Positions 34,787 through 44,257 of a stretch of 51,727 nt of DNA are shown here, in pieces (within the stretch, counting starts at the first letter, position 1; each line of letters starts with the position of its first letter). Location of the stretch: NCBI RefSeq assembly GCF_013093415.1, contig NZ_JABFBC010000006.1, forward strand, positions 1-51,727, read 5' to 3'. Source of the DNA: Halovulum dunhuangense (lineage in GTDB: Bacteria; Pseudomonadota; Alphaproteobacteria; Rhodobacterales; Rhodobacteraceae). The notes under the pieces are model-generated. The model saw only the letters and a program-made list of their open reading frames with translations, did no database searches and was not told where the DNA came from. A program made the position numbers and the translations under genes.

Positions 34787-35411
34787 GGGGCCCTCGTGTC
34801 TGTTTCCGATACTGCATCTATTATACGACATGCGGAGTGCTCCGTCGGGTGTTTTCCCAAGCGCGAGCGCGGAAAAAAGAAGCGTATTCAGGACGGTGAT
34901 GGCGAGCGTTTGCATGCTGAGAGCCGCACGTATGACGTCCCCACGGCGCGGTTATCGAGGCAAGTGGACAGGCCGCCAAACCGCCCGGGCGACCAGTGCG
35001 TGCTATCTGCGCTTCATCTACGTGCGAATTTGGCGTTTTTTCTACGCATAAGTCCGAGCGGTGGGATGCGTGTGGGGTGTGCCGGCAGCAGGAGCGCCGA
35101 TCACAGGGGGCGGCGATGTAGGCGCTCGCGCTGCAGCGCTACTGACGAAGTTCTGGAAACAAAAAAGCATCGAACGCCACCCAGAGCGTGCCAGGCTCTC
35201 TGAGAGCGGTCGAGGCTGGCACGGAGCGCGGGGAGGTATGGACCCTGCGCCCGACGCTGGACGCCGCCACGGACGCTCCCAGCCAGCCTCCCGAAATCAC
35301 CGCATCAGCTTGCAGCGTGCGCCGACACTGGCTTGGGCCGCCACGCAAGAGGATCTGCCCTGCGCGACTATCAAGACGCGTCGCTAACGCAGAATGAAAG
35401 GACGCGTCCCG
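34787..35411. other. Intergenic of the integrase island, no gene recognised
   Basis: 625 bases between the integrase start and the XRE gene. No excisionase-like frame, RNA gene or strong repeat was found. It should contain the int promoter and that of the XRE gene. Confidence 0.4.
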
Positions 35412-35834
35412 ATGCCCAAAACCAGCCGCACGGCCGAATTCCTCGAGCGCGCGCTCGCCTTCTCCGGTCTCAGCCAGCGCGAGGTCGCCGAGCGTGCCGG
35501 CTTCGACAAGCCCAACATGATCTCCATGATGAAGAAAGGCGAGACGCGGGTCCCGATCGAACGCATTCCGGCCCTTGCCCGCGCCTGCGGGGTGGATCCG
35601 GTCCCCTTCCTGCGCATCGCCCTGAAGGAGTACCAGCCGGAGACCTGGCGTGTGATCGTGACCTATCTCGGTCAGCCACTGACCCGGGACGAGGAGATCC
35701 TGATCGATGCCTATGACGAATCCCGCGAGGGTCGGGATCTGGACCTGAGCCCAGCGATGCGCAGTGCGCTGGTGGTTCTCTTCGGGGAGTTGTTCGAGAT
35801 GAAGGAGGCGCACGCGGGGTTTCCGCATGAGTAG
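35412..35834 (+). CDS. XRE-family helix-turn-helix regulator
   Basis: 140 residues from ATG 35412, with AAAGGA 12 bases upstream (35394 is an alternative). Residues about 14-65 form an HTH_3 domain: GLSQREVAERAGFDKPNMIS, MMKKGETRVPIERIPALARA, CGVDPVPFLR. The C-terminal half (DEEILIDAYDESREGRDLDL) is helical and acidic, perhaps a dimer or sensor part. In integrase islands such proteins usually repress excision or transfer genes. It may be coupled to the small gene overlapping its end. Confidence 0.85.
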   Translation: MPKTSRTAEFLERALAFSGLSQREVAERAGFDKPNMISMMKKGETRVPIERIPALARACGVDPVPFLRIALKEYQPETWRVIVTYLGQPLTRDEEILIDAYDESREGRDLDLSPAMRSALVVLFGELFEMKEAHAGFPHE

Positions 35835-36054
35835 AAAAAAGACTGAAAAAACCTGCAGCGAAAGCGGGAAGTCACCGCTGAATGACCTGTTTTCCCGGGA
35901 GCAAGCCCTGCCTGTGCCTTGGAAAACAGGGTTCTGGCTCGCCCCTCTAATAACTAATGACGTAATGGTCATAGTGATTGGCACAGGGGGCAGGCTCCCA
36001 AGCAACATCCTCTTCCCTAGGAAAGTCAGGCAGCGGCAAGAGTGGGATGAGTGA
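35827..36054 (+). CDS. Possible small gene overlapping the XRE gene
   Basis: 75 residues; ATG 35827 lies 8 bases inside the XRE end, as in translational coupling. A Lys/Glu-rich start (MSRKKTEKTCSESGK), then a mildly hydrophobic centre (GFWLAPLITNDVMVIVIG) and a basic end. No family recognised and no own ribosome site, so it may be spurious. Confidence 0.25.
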   Translation: MSRKKTEKTCSESGKSPLNDLFSREQALPVPWKTGFWLAPLITNDVMVIVIGTGGRLPSNILFPRKVRQRQEWDE

Positions 36055-36062
36055 GAAAAACC

Positions 36063-36083
36063 GGCGAAGCTGAAGGCTTCGCC
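36063..36083. terminator. Hairpin between convergent genes
   Basis: GGCGAAGC-TGAAG-GCTTCGCC, a perfect 8-bp stem. No T-run follows directly, but it lies between the XRE unit and the minus-strand 452-residue gene, whose transcripts converge here. The remaining bases to 36258 hold nothing I can identify. Confidence 0.5.
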
Positions 36084-36258
36084 TCAAAGTTAGGTGAAGC
36101 TTGGTTTTGATAATGCTTCGCGTGAGATCTGACACCCGAGTAGGCGTATCCCCTCGGCAGTGCATAGGAAGTGGTTATGCGGCTCCGCTAGCCCTGCGCG
36201 ACAGTTGGCAGAAAGTGACCATTCATCCTGATGAATCAATCGCCGTTATGCACCCTTG

Positions 36259-37617
36259 TTAGCTTGGGGAGCGCCAAGTTTTGGTGAGACGTCTTAGCGC
36301 TTCGTATGTCTTGGCTCTCATCTCGTCCCAAGCCTTGCGGTTGCGGCTGCTCCTGTGCCAGCGCATTGGTGCTGTACCGGCAGACTGCTCAGCGTCATTG
36401 GACTGTTCGGCTAGGACTTTCTTGGCGCCGGATGTGTTCCTGCTGTGTTGGCGCTTCAGGGCCTCTTCATAGAGGTCGAGACCATACACACCGCTCTCGA
36501 CAAAAATTTCGATCATTCGTCGTTCGCGATGAGCGTCGATTATCCCAGCCATGTCGGCCTTGTCGGCGCTGGTAGCAACTATGGACGGAAGCCAGAAATC
36601 AAAATAGCCCCTGCCTAGCGTACCGAAATTGTAGCCAAAGAGGTCCTGGAGCTTCTTTAGCCCGCCCTTGGCGCAAGCTGGCCCGGAAAGCGTAACTTCT
36701 ATCCGGGCGCGCCGATGTTCGGGGGCAAGCCTAATACCAACTCCGTTGACGCGACTATCTTCAACCTTGTTCTGTATGCGGAACATGACCGGGTCGCCTC
36801 GTTCACCACGATAGACCGTGCTGTCTATGAAGGGAGCGAAATGGCTATTGTCGCCGAGCACACGCATGCGCGCGTCTTTCTTCGCCAGATCGTAATCGCT
36901 TATTTCAAGTCCGTCGGATGCCGCCCCTCGCTTTGCAATAACAAACTTTGTTTGGGGCTTGGCCCCAATCCCCTTCTTGCTGCTGAACGTATGACGGTAG
37001 TCAGACCTGGGCACAGGCTTTTGTGGTTTTGGTGGAAGGTGGTGACGGTGGAGAACCGCCGTCATCGCCCACCGCAGTTGATCTGATGCATCCCGCGGAT
37101 AGAGGTCCAGAGCCAGTTCAATTCCGGCAATCTTTGCCGGCTTAACCATGCCAAACTCCCGTGAAAGAATTTTGTTGACTGCAATAAGCGTCAAAGGGGT
37201 CGGCTCCTGAATGACGACCCCAAACCGATTACCTACGAAGTCTACCAGGACAGCGTCGTCCCATGGCTTAACCTCATCGGAGATTACCCTTGGATTGCGA
37301 CCAAGTGCAGTAGAAAGCTTCTCGCTTATCCATTTAGAGCTTGTATGTTTTACCTCAATTAAAATCCAGACCCAGTCGATAACTGACTCAAACCGAAAAC
37401 TATCAAGATCTATCGACGGTTCGATAATTTTTCGACCAAGGAACCGAGTCTGTAATTCACTATCAGGAGCACTTGGCGCTACTTGCGCAAAAAAGTACTC
37501 TAAAGGTTCAGGCTTACATAAATCTACCGCCGGATCGCTCTTGCCGGGCGAAAACTCAAGAGGGATGGAGATACGTTTATCTTCATCAGTCCCTATTAAT
37601 TTGAAACTTAGAGCCAT
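36259..37617 (-). CDS. Unrecognised island protein, paralog A
   Basis: 452 residues, no signal or membrane segment. ATG 37617 with GGGACAAAAG upstream. I recognise no family. It shares order and spacing of blocks with the next gene upstream: IELALDLYPRDASDQLRW (166-183), MTAVLHRHHLPP (185-196), MFRIQNKVED (278-287), HRRARIEVTLSG (301-312) and IFVESGVYG (371-379). The strand IELALD and the RRARIEV strand recall rolling-circle initiator folds, but no HUH or Tyr motif is evident. The C-terminal 60 residues are basic. Codon use is moderately AT-richer than the flanks. A replication, mobilisation or defence role on the island is possible. Confidence 0.65.
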   Translation of the reverse strand: MALSFKLIGTDEDKRISIPLEFSPGKSDPAVDLCKPEPLEYFFAQVAPSAPDSELQTRFLGRKIIEPSIDLDSFRFESVIDWVWILIEVKHTSSKWISEKLSTALGRNPRVISDEVKPWDDAVLVDFVGNRFGVVIQEPTPLTLIAVNKILSREFGMVKPAKIAGIELALDLYPRDASDQLRWAMTAVLHRHHLPPKPQKPVPRSDYRHTFSSKKGIGAKPQTKFVIAKRGAASDGLEISDYDLAKKDARMRVLGDNSHFAPFIDSTVYRGERGDPVMFRIQNKVEDSRVNGVGIRLAPEHRRARIEVTLSGPACAKGGLKKLQDLFGYNFGTLGRGYFDFWLPSIVATSADKADMAGIIDAHRERRMIEIFVESGVYGLDLYEEALKRQHSRNTSGAKKVLAEQSNDAEQSAGTAPMRWHRSSRNRKAWDEMRAKTYEALRRLTKTWRSPS

Positions 37618-37865
37618 CTTTTGTCCCTGTGCTTGCCGTAGAGCGCCGTGTCAATTACGCTAGGTTCAGCGCTTCATTTCTTGCGGCTAGAGGAATCTGT
37701 GTCGCCTCACGTTGAGGGTTTGTCTGGGCGGATCGCGACTCTTTCTCACCCCGTTATTCCAAGGGGTGAAACATAAGGTTAATTTTAAATAATTTAGGTT
37801 GCCATAAAGCCAATTTTCATCTATTGACGCATTCTTATATTTAAGCTATGCTTGCGGAAGAGAAA
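37618..37865. other. AT-rich gap between the two paralogs
   Basis: No gene. The centre (37770-37860) is AT-rich with TTGACG and TATATTTAAG, which may form a promoter, though it points away from paralog A on the plus strand. Confidence 0.3.
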
Positions 37866-39194
37866 CTATGTTGATGTTTCCCATTTATCTGCTAATCGAA
37901 TAAGCGCGTCACTGACTTTATCGCTGAGGTCGTCATACACTGTGAGGTGAGCGCCAATACGCGAAGGCAGGCGCTCCACTTTAAGTCGGGAGGCTCGGTT
38001 AACCAGGCGGTTAAAGGCCTTGATGCGTGCTGCTTCCGCCCAATCCTTCAAGGCGGCGCCAAACACCCCTGCCTTTACAAAGTATTTTGCATGGCGTTTC
38101 CACATTAATGGTTGAGTATTTGCATAGGGGATGGTTGCAAGGTAAAACTTTAAGTGACCTTTCTTCAAGCTGCGTACAAATGCAGGAATCTCATCGAGAC
38201 AGAGATAGCCTTTAGGAGACAGCCCAAGGCCAGCCGCTGTCAGAGAAAGAACTGCTCTACGATCTTCTTTTTTTAGTGAGACGCCGTTTTTGTCCTTATA
38301 CTTAAAGAAAATTTCATAGTGCATCGATGATCGCTGGCTGCCCCAGTGTATCGCGGTGTATGCGCCTGGACGCTTCATTTTCTGCGGTTTGAGGGCGGCA
38401 TCACGGATTGGATCCGGTTCCAGTTCTACTCCACGAAAGGTCGGCGTGTACTCTTGGTAGTCCGAGGCGGTCATTGGAGCAAAAAGCAGGTTGACGCGGT
38501 CAGCACTTTTGTCTGAAGGGCTGCTGGCGTAAGTGCGCCAAATCGAGCGTGGCCTCAACCCAGGTGCGTTCCATAGTTCTTCTGGTGGCATGAAGTGGCG
38601 CCACAAAATCTCTACAATCCGGACATACCTTAAATCGGTCGGCCTTTTAGCTTTAAATTCTATTGATAGTTTCAGTTCATCTATTTTTATTTCATTTAGA
38701 TTTAGCGATGCATAGATCAAAGCGGAATGGATTTTTTCTGCAGGATTTTTGGACGGCGGGACTATTTTCAGCTGCTGCGGACGAGTTTGGCCGCCCGCCT
38801 TGCGCGGCGCACAGATTTCGGCGTCAATGCCTTCCTTAATCAGGATTTCGCGAAGGCGCTCGAGGCGCTCCGGCCTCATGTCCGACAAGCTTACCCGGAT
38901 CTCCTCAATTTTTGGCGACAGCCTGTATTTGCTGAGGTCGATTTGCGGTACAAGAGCTGCCCGGCCAGAAAATCTTCTTTGTTTCCCTATGGGATACCGG
39001 GAATTATACTTTGTAAGTGTGAAGATGCTGTCAAGGGATGTAACGAGATGGTAGTCGTCTAATTTTTTGCTTAGGGTCGCTGGATGTAGAGAGATAGTTT
39101 TATCGGAATGGGAAATGTTAAATTCAAGGCCGTGACGAATTGCTTTTATTTTCTCCTTATATGTAATCTTTTTATTTTTTAGCAGTCTAATCAT
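37866..39194 (-). CDS. Unrecognised island protein, paralog B
   Basis: 442 residues, AT-rich coding sequence, basic N-terminus (MIRLLKNKKITYKEKIKAIR). Blocks matching paralog A at almost the same positions: LKLSIEFKAKRPTDLRYVRI (175-194), VEILWRHFMPP (194-203), MHYEIFFKYKD (291-301), DRRAVLSLTAAG (311-322) and YFVKAGVFG (371-379). No known domain recognised. It precedes paralog A on the same strand with a 248-base gap, so two copies of one family seem to have diverged rather than arisen recently. The start at ATG 39194 has only a weak ribosome site. Confidence 0.65.
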   Translation of the reverse strand: MIRLLKNKKITYKEKIKAIRHGLEFNISHSDKTISLHPATLSKKLDDYHLVTSLDSIFTLTKYNSRYPIGKQRRFSGRAALVPQIDLSKYRLSPKIEEIRVSLSDMRPERLERLREILIKEGIDAEICAPRKAGGQTRPQQLKIVPPSKNPAEKIHSALIYASLNLNEIKIDELKLSIEFKAKRPTDLRYVRIVEILWRHFMPPEELWNAPGLRPRSIWRTYASSPSDKSADRVNLLFAPMTASDYQEYTPTFRGVELEPDPIRDAALKPQKMKRPGAYTAIHWGSQRSSMHYEIFFKYKDKNGVSLKKEDRRAVLSLTAAGLGLSPKGYLCLDEIPAFVRSLKKGHLKFYLATIPYANTQPLMWKRHAKYFVKAGVFGAALKDWAEAARIKAFNRLVNRASRLKVERLPSRIGAHLTVYDDLSDKVSDALIRLADKWETST

Positions 39195-39441
39195 TTGTTA
39201 TTTGGTTTCAAGAGGTTTTTGAAAAAAGCTTTTCATTAAGCGAAAGGAATTGGGTCTGCTGGTGCGATCGCGCAGCGCACCGCCTTGGATCATCCGTGGC
39301 TGCGATTGGGCGGAGTTATGCGTGGTTGTGTCTGAATGCAAGTGGCGCTCGCCGAGATCTCCATGTCTTCGCGTGGGCCGGCTGACCGAAATTTCAGCGC
39401 GGCGTGGCGGAGGATGTATGCAGTCAGAGAAGCTTGTAAAA
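39195..39441. other. Intergenic between paralog B and the direct repeat
   Basis: AT-rich near the paralog B start, then returning abruptly to high GC by about 39260, which may mark the right edge of the integrase island. No gene recognised. Confidence 0.4.
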
Positions 39442-40260
39442 CTTGAAGTCCTAGAAAGGCGGCGCCCCTCTTAGGGTCCAGTGTCGGCTGTGGGCCGACT
39501 CCCGGTGCGCGGATCCTTATATTGGCGCCCGGATCCGTATGGATGTGTCCACAGGTGGCGCTCGATGCTTCATTTAGCCCGCTCGAGACCGGACTCTTTC
39601 AGGCGGCCGACAGGGTGGAGCGGATGAGCGGAGTAGAAGACGCGACCCCCAGTGCCGGAGGGGGGCGCAGGCGCTTTACGAGGCTCGCTGGCGATCATCT
39701 TGGGTCGGCGGCAGGGTCTTGGTGCCTCGAGGATTAACGGCCGTCCACGGGCCTCTCAGAGGCTTGTCGGATTTTGGGCGCGTAGATGGCTCTGCGCCGT
39801 CCTCTGCTCGCTTGGAAGAGGGTTGGAAATCGCTGGGCCCAAGTAGGCCGGCGCGATCCCGCGCTTCGCAGCGATGACTGACGGTTTCGCGACGGGCGCC
39901 CGGAATTAGGCTATGTCGCGGCGGTCACAGCAGCTCACAGTCCATCGCTTCCAACGGCAGCCAGAATCCCATGACCTCCTGAAACGCCCGCTGGCAGACT
40001 GTTTCCGATTGCGGCTGTCCTCCCCTGGCCAATCGCCTCAAGGCCGCCTGCGTGGCTCACAGGAGCTCTCAGGTGGGATCTCAAACGAACTGAGGGAATC
40101 TCGGTTTAGCGGACGACTGTTGGACCCTCGATGGGGCTACTCACGCCTGGTGTCACTCGCCTCTTTGGTCCGGGTTTTGCATCGACTCTCGGGGTGTGGC
40201 AAGCAGGATAGCGGGTGAGGGTGGTGCGCAACATCGTAGCAACGGGCGCTCATAGGTGAT
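39442..40260. repeat. 0.8-kb direct repeat, left copy, decayed
   Basis: Matches 50902 to about 51690 in the same orientation. The first 81 bases from GAAGTCCTAG differ at only 4 positions; later parts diverge more and have small indels. Broken plus-strand frames share ETGLFQAADRVER in both copies, but no transposase or known gene is readable. Together the copies flank the siderophore uptake genes. Confidence 0.8.
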
Positions 40261-40385
40261 CGAAACAGTATCTTTAATGGAAACTATGATCCCATTGCTG
40301 CGTCGCCTTGCGCTGCTGATCGCCGATGGTGAGCACCTCGTACAGGGGGCTATCCAGATGACGTTGAGGCTCTGGCTCGTCTGAA

Positions 40386-40440
40386 ATGCTCAACCGCTGC
40401 AAGAAGTTCGACGGCCTTCCGAGATGCGCGCGAACAGCTA
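40386..40440. repeat. Short dispersed repeat, copy 2
   Basis: Matches 8271-8325 (see there). Here it lies between the left direct repeat and the fhuB-type stop, where the 0.8-kb repeat similarity has ended. Bases 40261-40475 otherwise hold no gene. Confidence 0.6.
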
Positions 40441-40475
40441 GTTTGCATCGGGACACGGAAAGCACCGGTCGCTGT

Positions 40476-42452
40476 TCACTGCTGCAGGATCCGCCCCCGC
40501 GCCAAGAGCAGTACGAAGTAACTGCCGCCCAGGACTGCCGCGATCGTGCCCGCGGGAAGCTGCATCGGGTGCAGAGCCATTCGTCCAAGCCAGTCCGAGC
40601 AGGTCATCAGGAGAGCGCCGAGCACTCCCGCCAGCAAGATCTGCGTTTCAACCCGGCGTGCGCCCAGCATGACCGCCATGTGGGGGGCAAGAAGCCCCAC
40701 GAAGGATACGGGGCCAAGAAAGGCCGTAACGACGGCCGCGATGGAGGCCGCGAGCGTCATGCTTGCAGGGCGCGCAAGAGGGAGGGAAAGGCCGCGGCCC
40801 GCGGCCACTGTGTCGCCTGCCGACAGCAGCGTGAGCCAGCGCCGGAAGGCAAATGTGAGTGCAAGTGCGGCAAGCATGGAGAGTGCAAGTGCGACGGCTG
40901 CCTCGGGCCCCACGCGGTAGGTCGATCCGCCCAGCCATCCGACGATAGCGAAGCTGTCCTCGGATCCCGCTGCGAGGGCGAACTTGACAAGGGCGTCGAG
41001 CAGGGCGCCAAGCGCGATGCCGATCAGGGCCAGAGCCGCCGGAGCGTGTCCGTGCCTTCTGCCGAACCACAGAAGCATCGCAAGGACGCAGAGGCTGCCA
41101 GCCACCGCGAGGCCTGCGCTGAAGTCGTGAACGGAGCCGCCCCCGAGAACTGCCGCACCGACAAGAGCGAAGGTGGCGCCCGAGGACATGCCGAGGATGT
41201 CGGGGCTGGCGAGTGGATTGCGCACAAGGCGTTGCAGGATCACGCCGGACAGCGCCATCCCGAGGCCGGCGGCGGCAGCAGCGATCACCCGCGGCCAACG
41301 GAACTCCAGTATAAGGGCCTCGGGTAAAGTCAGGCTCCACCCCTCCGGATTCTGCTCCACGAGGAATGCGACGGATGGCAAGGCGACTGCGGCAAGGAGA
41401 ACTGCGAACTTTGTCCGTCGGGACAGCCGCGCGGGCCCCGGCGGTAACTCGAAGCGGATATGATCCTGAGCGCCGAGGCGACGGCCGAGAAGCCAGATCA
41501 GTGCGGGCGCGCCGAGGACCGCCGTCGCGGCGCCGGTGGGGACCATGTCGGGAAGCGCATTGCTCGCTATCACGGCGATCAGATCCGCGCCGAGAAGCAG
41601 TATCCCACCAAGCGCCGCGCTGGCGAGGAGTTCTTCGACAGGGCGTCTTGCGCCAGACAGGCGCGCGAGGTTCGGCGCCAGCAAACCGACGAAGCCGATC
41701 ATGCCCACGGCCGTTACGCTCAGGGCCGTCAGCGCAAGAGCCAGCAGCACGGCGATCGCCAGAAAGGGTGCGAGTGTCATGCCGCGTGCTTCCGCGCCGG
41801 CCGCACCCGTGCGCAGAAGAGCAAGCCCTCGGCCCAAAAGCAGCGCAATCGCGAGGACAGGCAGGAGCCGCGGCAGGAGCCAGAGTGTCCGGTCCCAACC
41901 CGTCTGCCCCAGATCGCCGGCGCCCCAGACGAAAAGATGTCCGAAATAGGGACTCTTGAGCAGCAGAAGCGCCGATGCGACCGCCCCTAGCAACAGGTTC
42001 ACCGCCATTCCTGCCAGCACGGCATGAAGCCCCATCAGGCCCCTCAGGCCTGCGATGGCGACCACGAGGCCGAAGGCCAGGCTGGCACCCAGAAGGCTGA
42101 GCCAGGCCCCATGTTCGGCTGCAAGCGTGGGTGCGATCAGCGTACCCGCAACCATCGCGAGCCACGCGCCCGAGGCCGCTCCAAGCGTCAGCGGGGATGC
42201 AAGAAGGTTCTGCGTTACCTGCTGGAACAGGCTGCCCGCAAGCCCGAGTGCGAGGCCTGTCATCAGTGCCAATGCCATTCGTGGCAGCGTTGCATGGCTG
42301 AAGCGGATGTCCTCGAACGTCTCGGGCGGTGATCCGATCAGAAGCTCGGCCATGCGAGAGGGGGGCAGGTCGCTGCCGACCCATAGATGTCCTGCGACCA
42401 GCGCTGCCAGAACCGCGGTGGCCGGTGGTGCGATCCGAAGCGCAAGCCTCAT
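40476..42452 (-). CDS. fhuB: Fused FecCD-type siderophore permease (FhuB-like)
   Basis: 658 residues from ATG 42452 (the frame to 42773 overlaps the binding protein and is not coding). Two FecCD permease halves are joined head to tail, each with the family block: NLLASPLTLGAASGAWL and LLAPNLARLSGARRP in the first, NPLASPDILGMSSGATFALV and VSFVGLLAPHMAVMLGARR in the second; about 18-20 helices. Fusion is the FhuB arrangement for hydroxamate siderophores. It overlaps the upstream binding-protein stop by 4 bases and is last in the operon. Confidence 0.92.
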   Translation of the reverse strand: MRLALRIAPPATAVLAALVAGHLWVGSDLPPSRMAELLIGSPPETFEDIRFSHATLPRMALALMTGLALGLAGSLFQQVTQNLLASPLTLGAASGAWLAMVAGTLIAPTLAAEHGAWLSLLGASLAFGLVVAIAGLRGLMGLHAVLAGMAVNLLLGAVASALLLLKSPYFGHLFVWGAGDLGQTGWDRTLWLLPRLLPVLAIALLLGRGLALLRTGAAGAEARGMTLAPFLAIAVLLALALTALSVTAVGMIGFVGLLAPNLARLSGARRPVEELLASAALGGILLLGADLIAVIASNALPDMVPTGAATAVLGAPALIWLLGRRLGAQDHIRFELPPGPARLSRRTKFAVLLAAVALPSVAFLVEQNPEGWSLTLPEALILEFRWPRVIAAAAAGLGMALSGVILQRLVRNPLASPDILGMSSGATFALVGAAVLGGGSVHDFSAGLAVAGSLCVLAMLLWFGRRHGHAPAALALIGIALGALLDALVKFALAAGSEDSFAIVGWLGGSTYRVGPEAAVALALSMLAALALTFAFRRWLTLLSAGDTVAAGRGLSLPLARPASMTLAASIAAVVTAFLGPVSFVGLLAPHMAVMLGARRVETQILLAGVLGALLMTCSDWLGRMALHPMQLPAGTIAAVLGGSYFVLLLARGRILQQ

Positions 42453-43342
42453 GCGCCAGGCCCGGACAGCGCCGCATGAAAGGCCCGCACATGCCGCAGC
42501 AGGGCAAGCGCGCCGCCATAACTCCAGACCGGGTCCACCTCGAGGTAGCGCGCGTCGCGAACGGCCGGCAGGAACCGCCAGAGCGGACTTTCGAAAAGCG
42601 CGGGATCGGCCTGGTGTGGCAAGATTGCGAGAAGCGCACCACGATCGGCACTGGCGAGCTCCTCTACCGGCCTGAGTGCCACGCCCCATCGCGAGGCGGC
42701 CTGCGGCAGCGTATTCGAAAGCCCAAGACTTTCCAGTGCGGCCTCGGCAAAGGAATTGCTGCCATAGACCCAAGCGGTGGCATCCCCGTTGAGCCGCACC
42801 ACGGCGGCGGTTCCAAGCTGTGCCACGTCCGGGGCGATGTCCGCGGCATGTCCTGCGATCTCGCTCTCGGCGGTGGCGAGGCGCTCCATCGCGAGCCGTT
42901 CTCGGTCGAAAAGCGCGCCAAGGGCGAGATAGATACGCCGCGCCTCGGCAATGTTGTCATGTCGCGCACTGAAGCAGTCAAAGACCAGGACTGGCGCAAT
43001 CCGCTCCAGGCTAGAGACGTCATCTGCGGACCGGTCGCATCCGATGATCGCATCAGGTCGCAGCCGGGCCAGCGTCTCTAGATCGGGCGCGTCACGCCGC
43101 CCGATCTCCTGGACAGAGGCAGGCATTGCCGGATCGCGTACCCAGTCTCGATAGAGTTCGATCTCCGGCGCGCCGATGGGCGCGAGATCCAGATCCAGTA
43201 GTTGCGTTGCCATCGTCCAGTCGAGCGCCACGACCCGCTGCGGTATCGTCTGGAAGTCCTGCGGGCCGCGCCGGTCTTCGATGGTTACGGCCTCCGCCGC
43301 GACGGGAAGTAAAGACAGGATGAGGACCCGCAGGTATTTCAC
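42449..43342 (-). CDS. Siderophore ABC binding protein, second of two
   Basis: 297 residues from GTG 43342, which overlaps the stop of the first binding protein (GTGA). Signal peptide VKYLRVLILSLLPVAAEA. FhuD/BtuF-type fold with a long central helix: RVVALDWTMATQLLDLDLAP, DLETLARLRPDAIIGCDRSA, RLNGDATAWVYGSNSFAEAA. It ends DPVWSYGGALALLRHVRAFH. It carries a rare GTG start. It is clearly a paralog of its neighbour (matching DPVWSYGGA and RPVWTFGGV), so tandem duplication and divergence are likely. Confidence 0.85.
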   Translation of the reverse strand: MKYLRVLILSLLPVAAEAVTIEDRRGPQDFQTIPQRVVALDWTMATQLLDLDLAPIGAPEIELYRDWVRDPAMPASVQEIGRRDAPDLETLARLRPDAIIGCDRSADDVSSLERIAPVLVFDCFSARHDNIAEARRIYLALGALFDRERLAMERLATAESEIAGHAADIAPDVAQLGTAAVVRLNGDATAWVYGSNSFAEAALESLGLSNTLPQAASRWGVALRPVEELASADRGALLAILPHQADPALFESPLWRFLPAVRDARYLEVDPVWSYGGALALLRHVRAFHAALSGPGA

Positions 43343-44244
43343 CGTGCGGCCTCGGGATCGATGGTCATCAGGCTCTCGGCGAAGGCCTCCGCGATGTATC
43401 CGAGCGAGAACACCCCGCCAAAGGTCCAGACCGGTCGCACCTCGGCGAAACGGCCTGTGCGCACGAAGGGCATGAACTGCCAGAGCTGCGTTCCGAACAA
43501 CTCGTCGCGCTGGGGAAAGGGCTCTATGGCCAGCACGAGTTCGGAGTCGAACTCCGCCAGATCCTCCACGGGGCGCTGTACGAACCCCCAATCTGTGGGT
43601 TCTCCGGGCGCGGCGTGATCCAGCCCCATCTGCGACAGGGCAGCGGCGGCCATGGAATTTGCCCCGTGGAGGCGCAGGTTCGTTGGCGACAGCAGACGGA
43701 TCGGCAGCACTGGAGGCACGTCACCTCCGAAATGCGTTGCGACCCGCTCTCCCGCCGCTGCAATACGCGCATCGAGATCGGCGAGTCGGGCTTCTGCCTC
43801 GGCCTCCTTGCCGAGCATGCGGGCGAGGGCGAGATAGGTTTCGCGGCTGGCGGCGGCGTTGTCATGTTCGGCCGTGAAGGACTCGAAATGCGCCACCGGT
43901 GCAATGCGCTCGAGCATGGGCACAACGTCAGATTGCTGATCCGATGCAAGGATCAGGTCGGGGGCAACCGCAGCGATCTGCTCGAGATTGGGCTCGTTTC
44001 GCAAGCCCATGTCGGCCACGCCCTCGGGGAGCGCGGGTTGCACTACCCACGTGCCATAGCCCTCGACGTCCGCAACCCCGACAGGTGTAACGTCCAGCTC
44101 TACCAGAAGCTCAGCAAGGGCCCAGCTGAGCGCGACGATCCGCTCTGGCGGGGCGTCGAGCGCGACAAGGCCGCGGCTGTCACTCAGCGACTGTGCGGAC
44201 GCACCGGTGGTAAAGGCAGCGAGAAAGGCGAGTATGCGCAGCAT
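43339..44244 (-). CDS. Siderophore ABC binding protein, first of two
   Basis: 301 residues from ATG 44244. Signal peptide MLRILAFLAAFTTGASAQ. FhuD-like organisation: RIVALSWALAELLVELDVTP, LEQIAAVAPDLILASDQQSD, HGANSMAAAALSQMGLDH, ending RPVWTFGGVFSLGYIAEAFA. It binds ferric siderophore in the periplasm and delivers it to the fused permease. It lies 13 bases after the ATPase gene. No lipobox, so it is soluble. Confidence 0.87.
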   Translation of the reverse strand: MLRILAFLAAFTTGASAQSLSDSRGLVALDAPPERIVALSWALAELLVELDVTPVGVADVEGYGTWVVQPALPEGVADMGLRNEPNLEQIAAVAPDLILASDQQSDVVPMLERIAPVAHFESFTAEHDNAAASRETYLALARMLGKEAEAEARLADLDARIAAAGERVATHFGGDVPPVLPIRLLSPTNLRLHGANSMAAAALSQMGLDHAAPGEPTDWGFVQRPVEDLAEFDSELVLAIEPFPQRDELFGTQLWQFMPFVRTGRFAEVRPVWTFGGVFSLGYIAEAFAESLMTIDPEAAR

Positions 44245-44257
44245 GGGTTTCTCCAAT

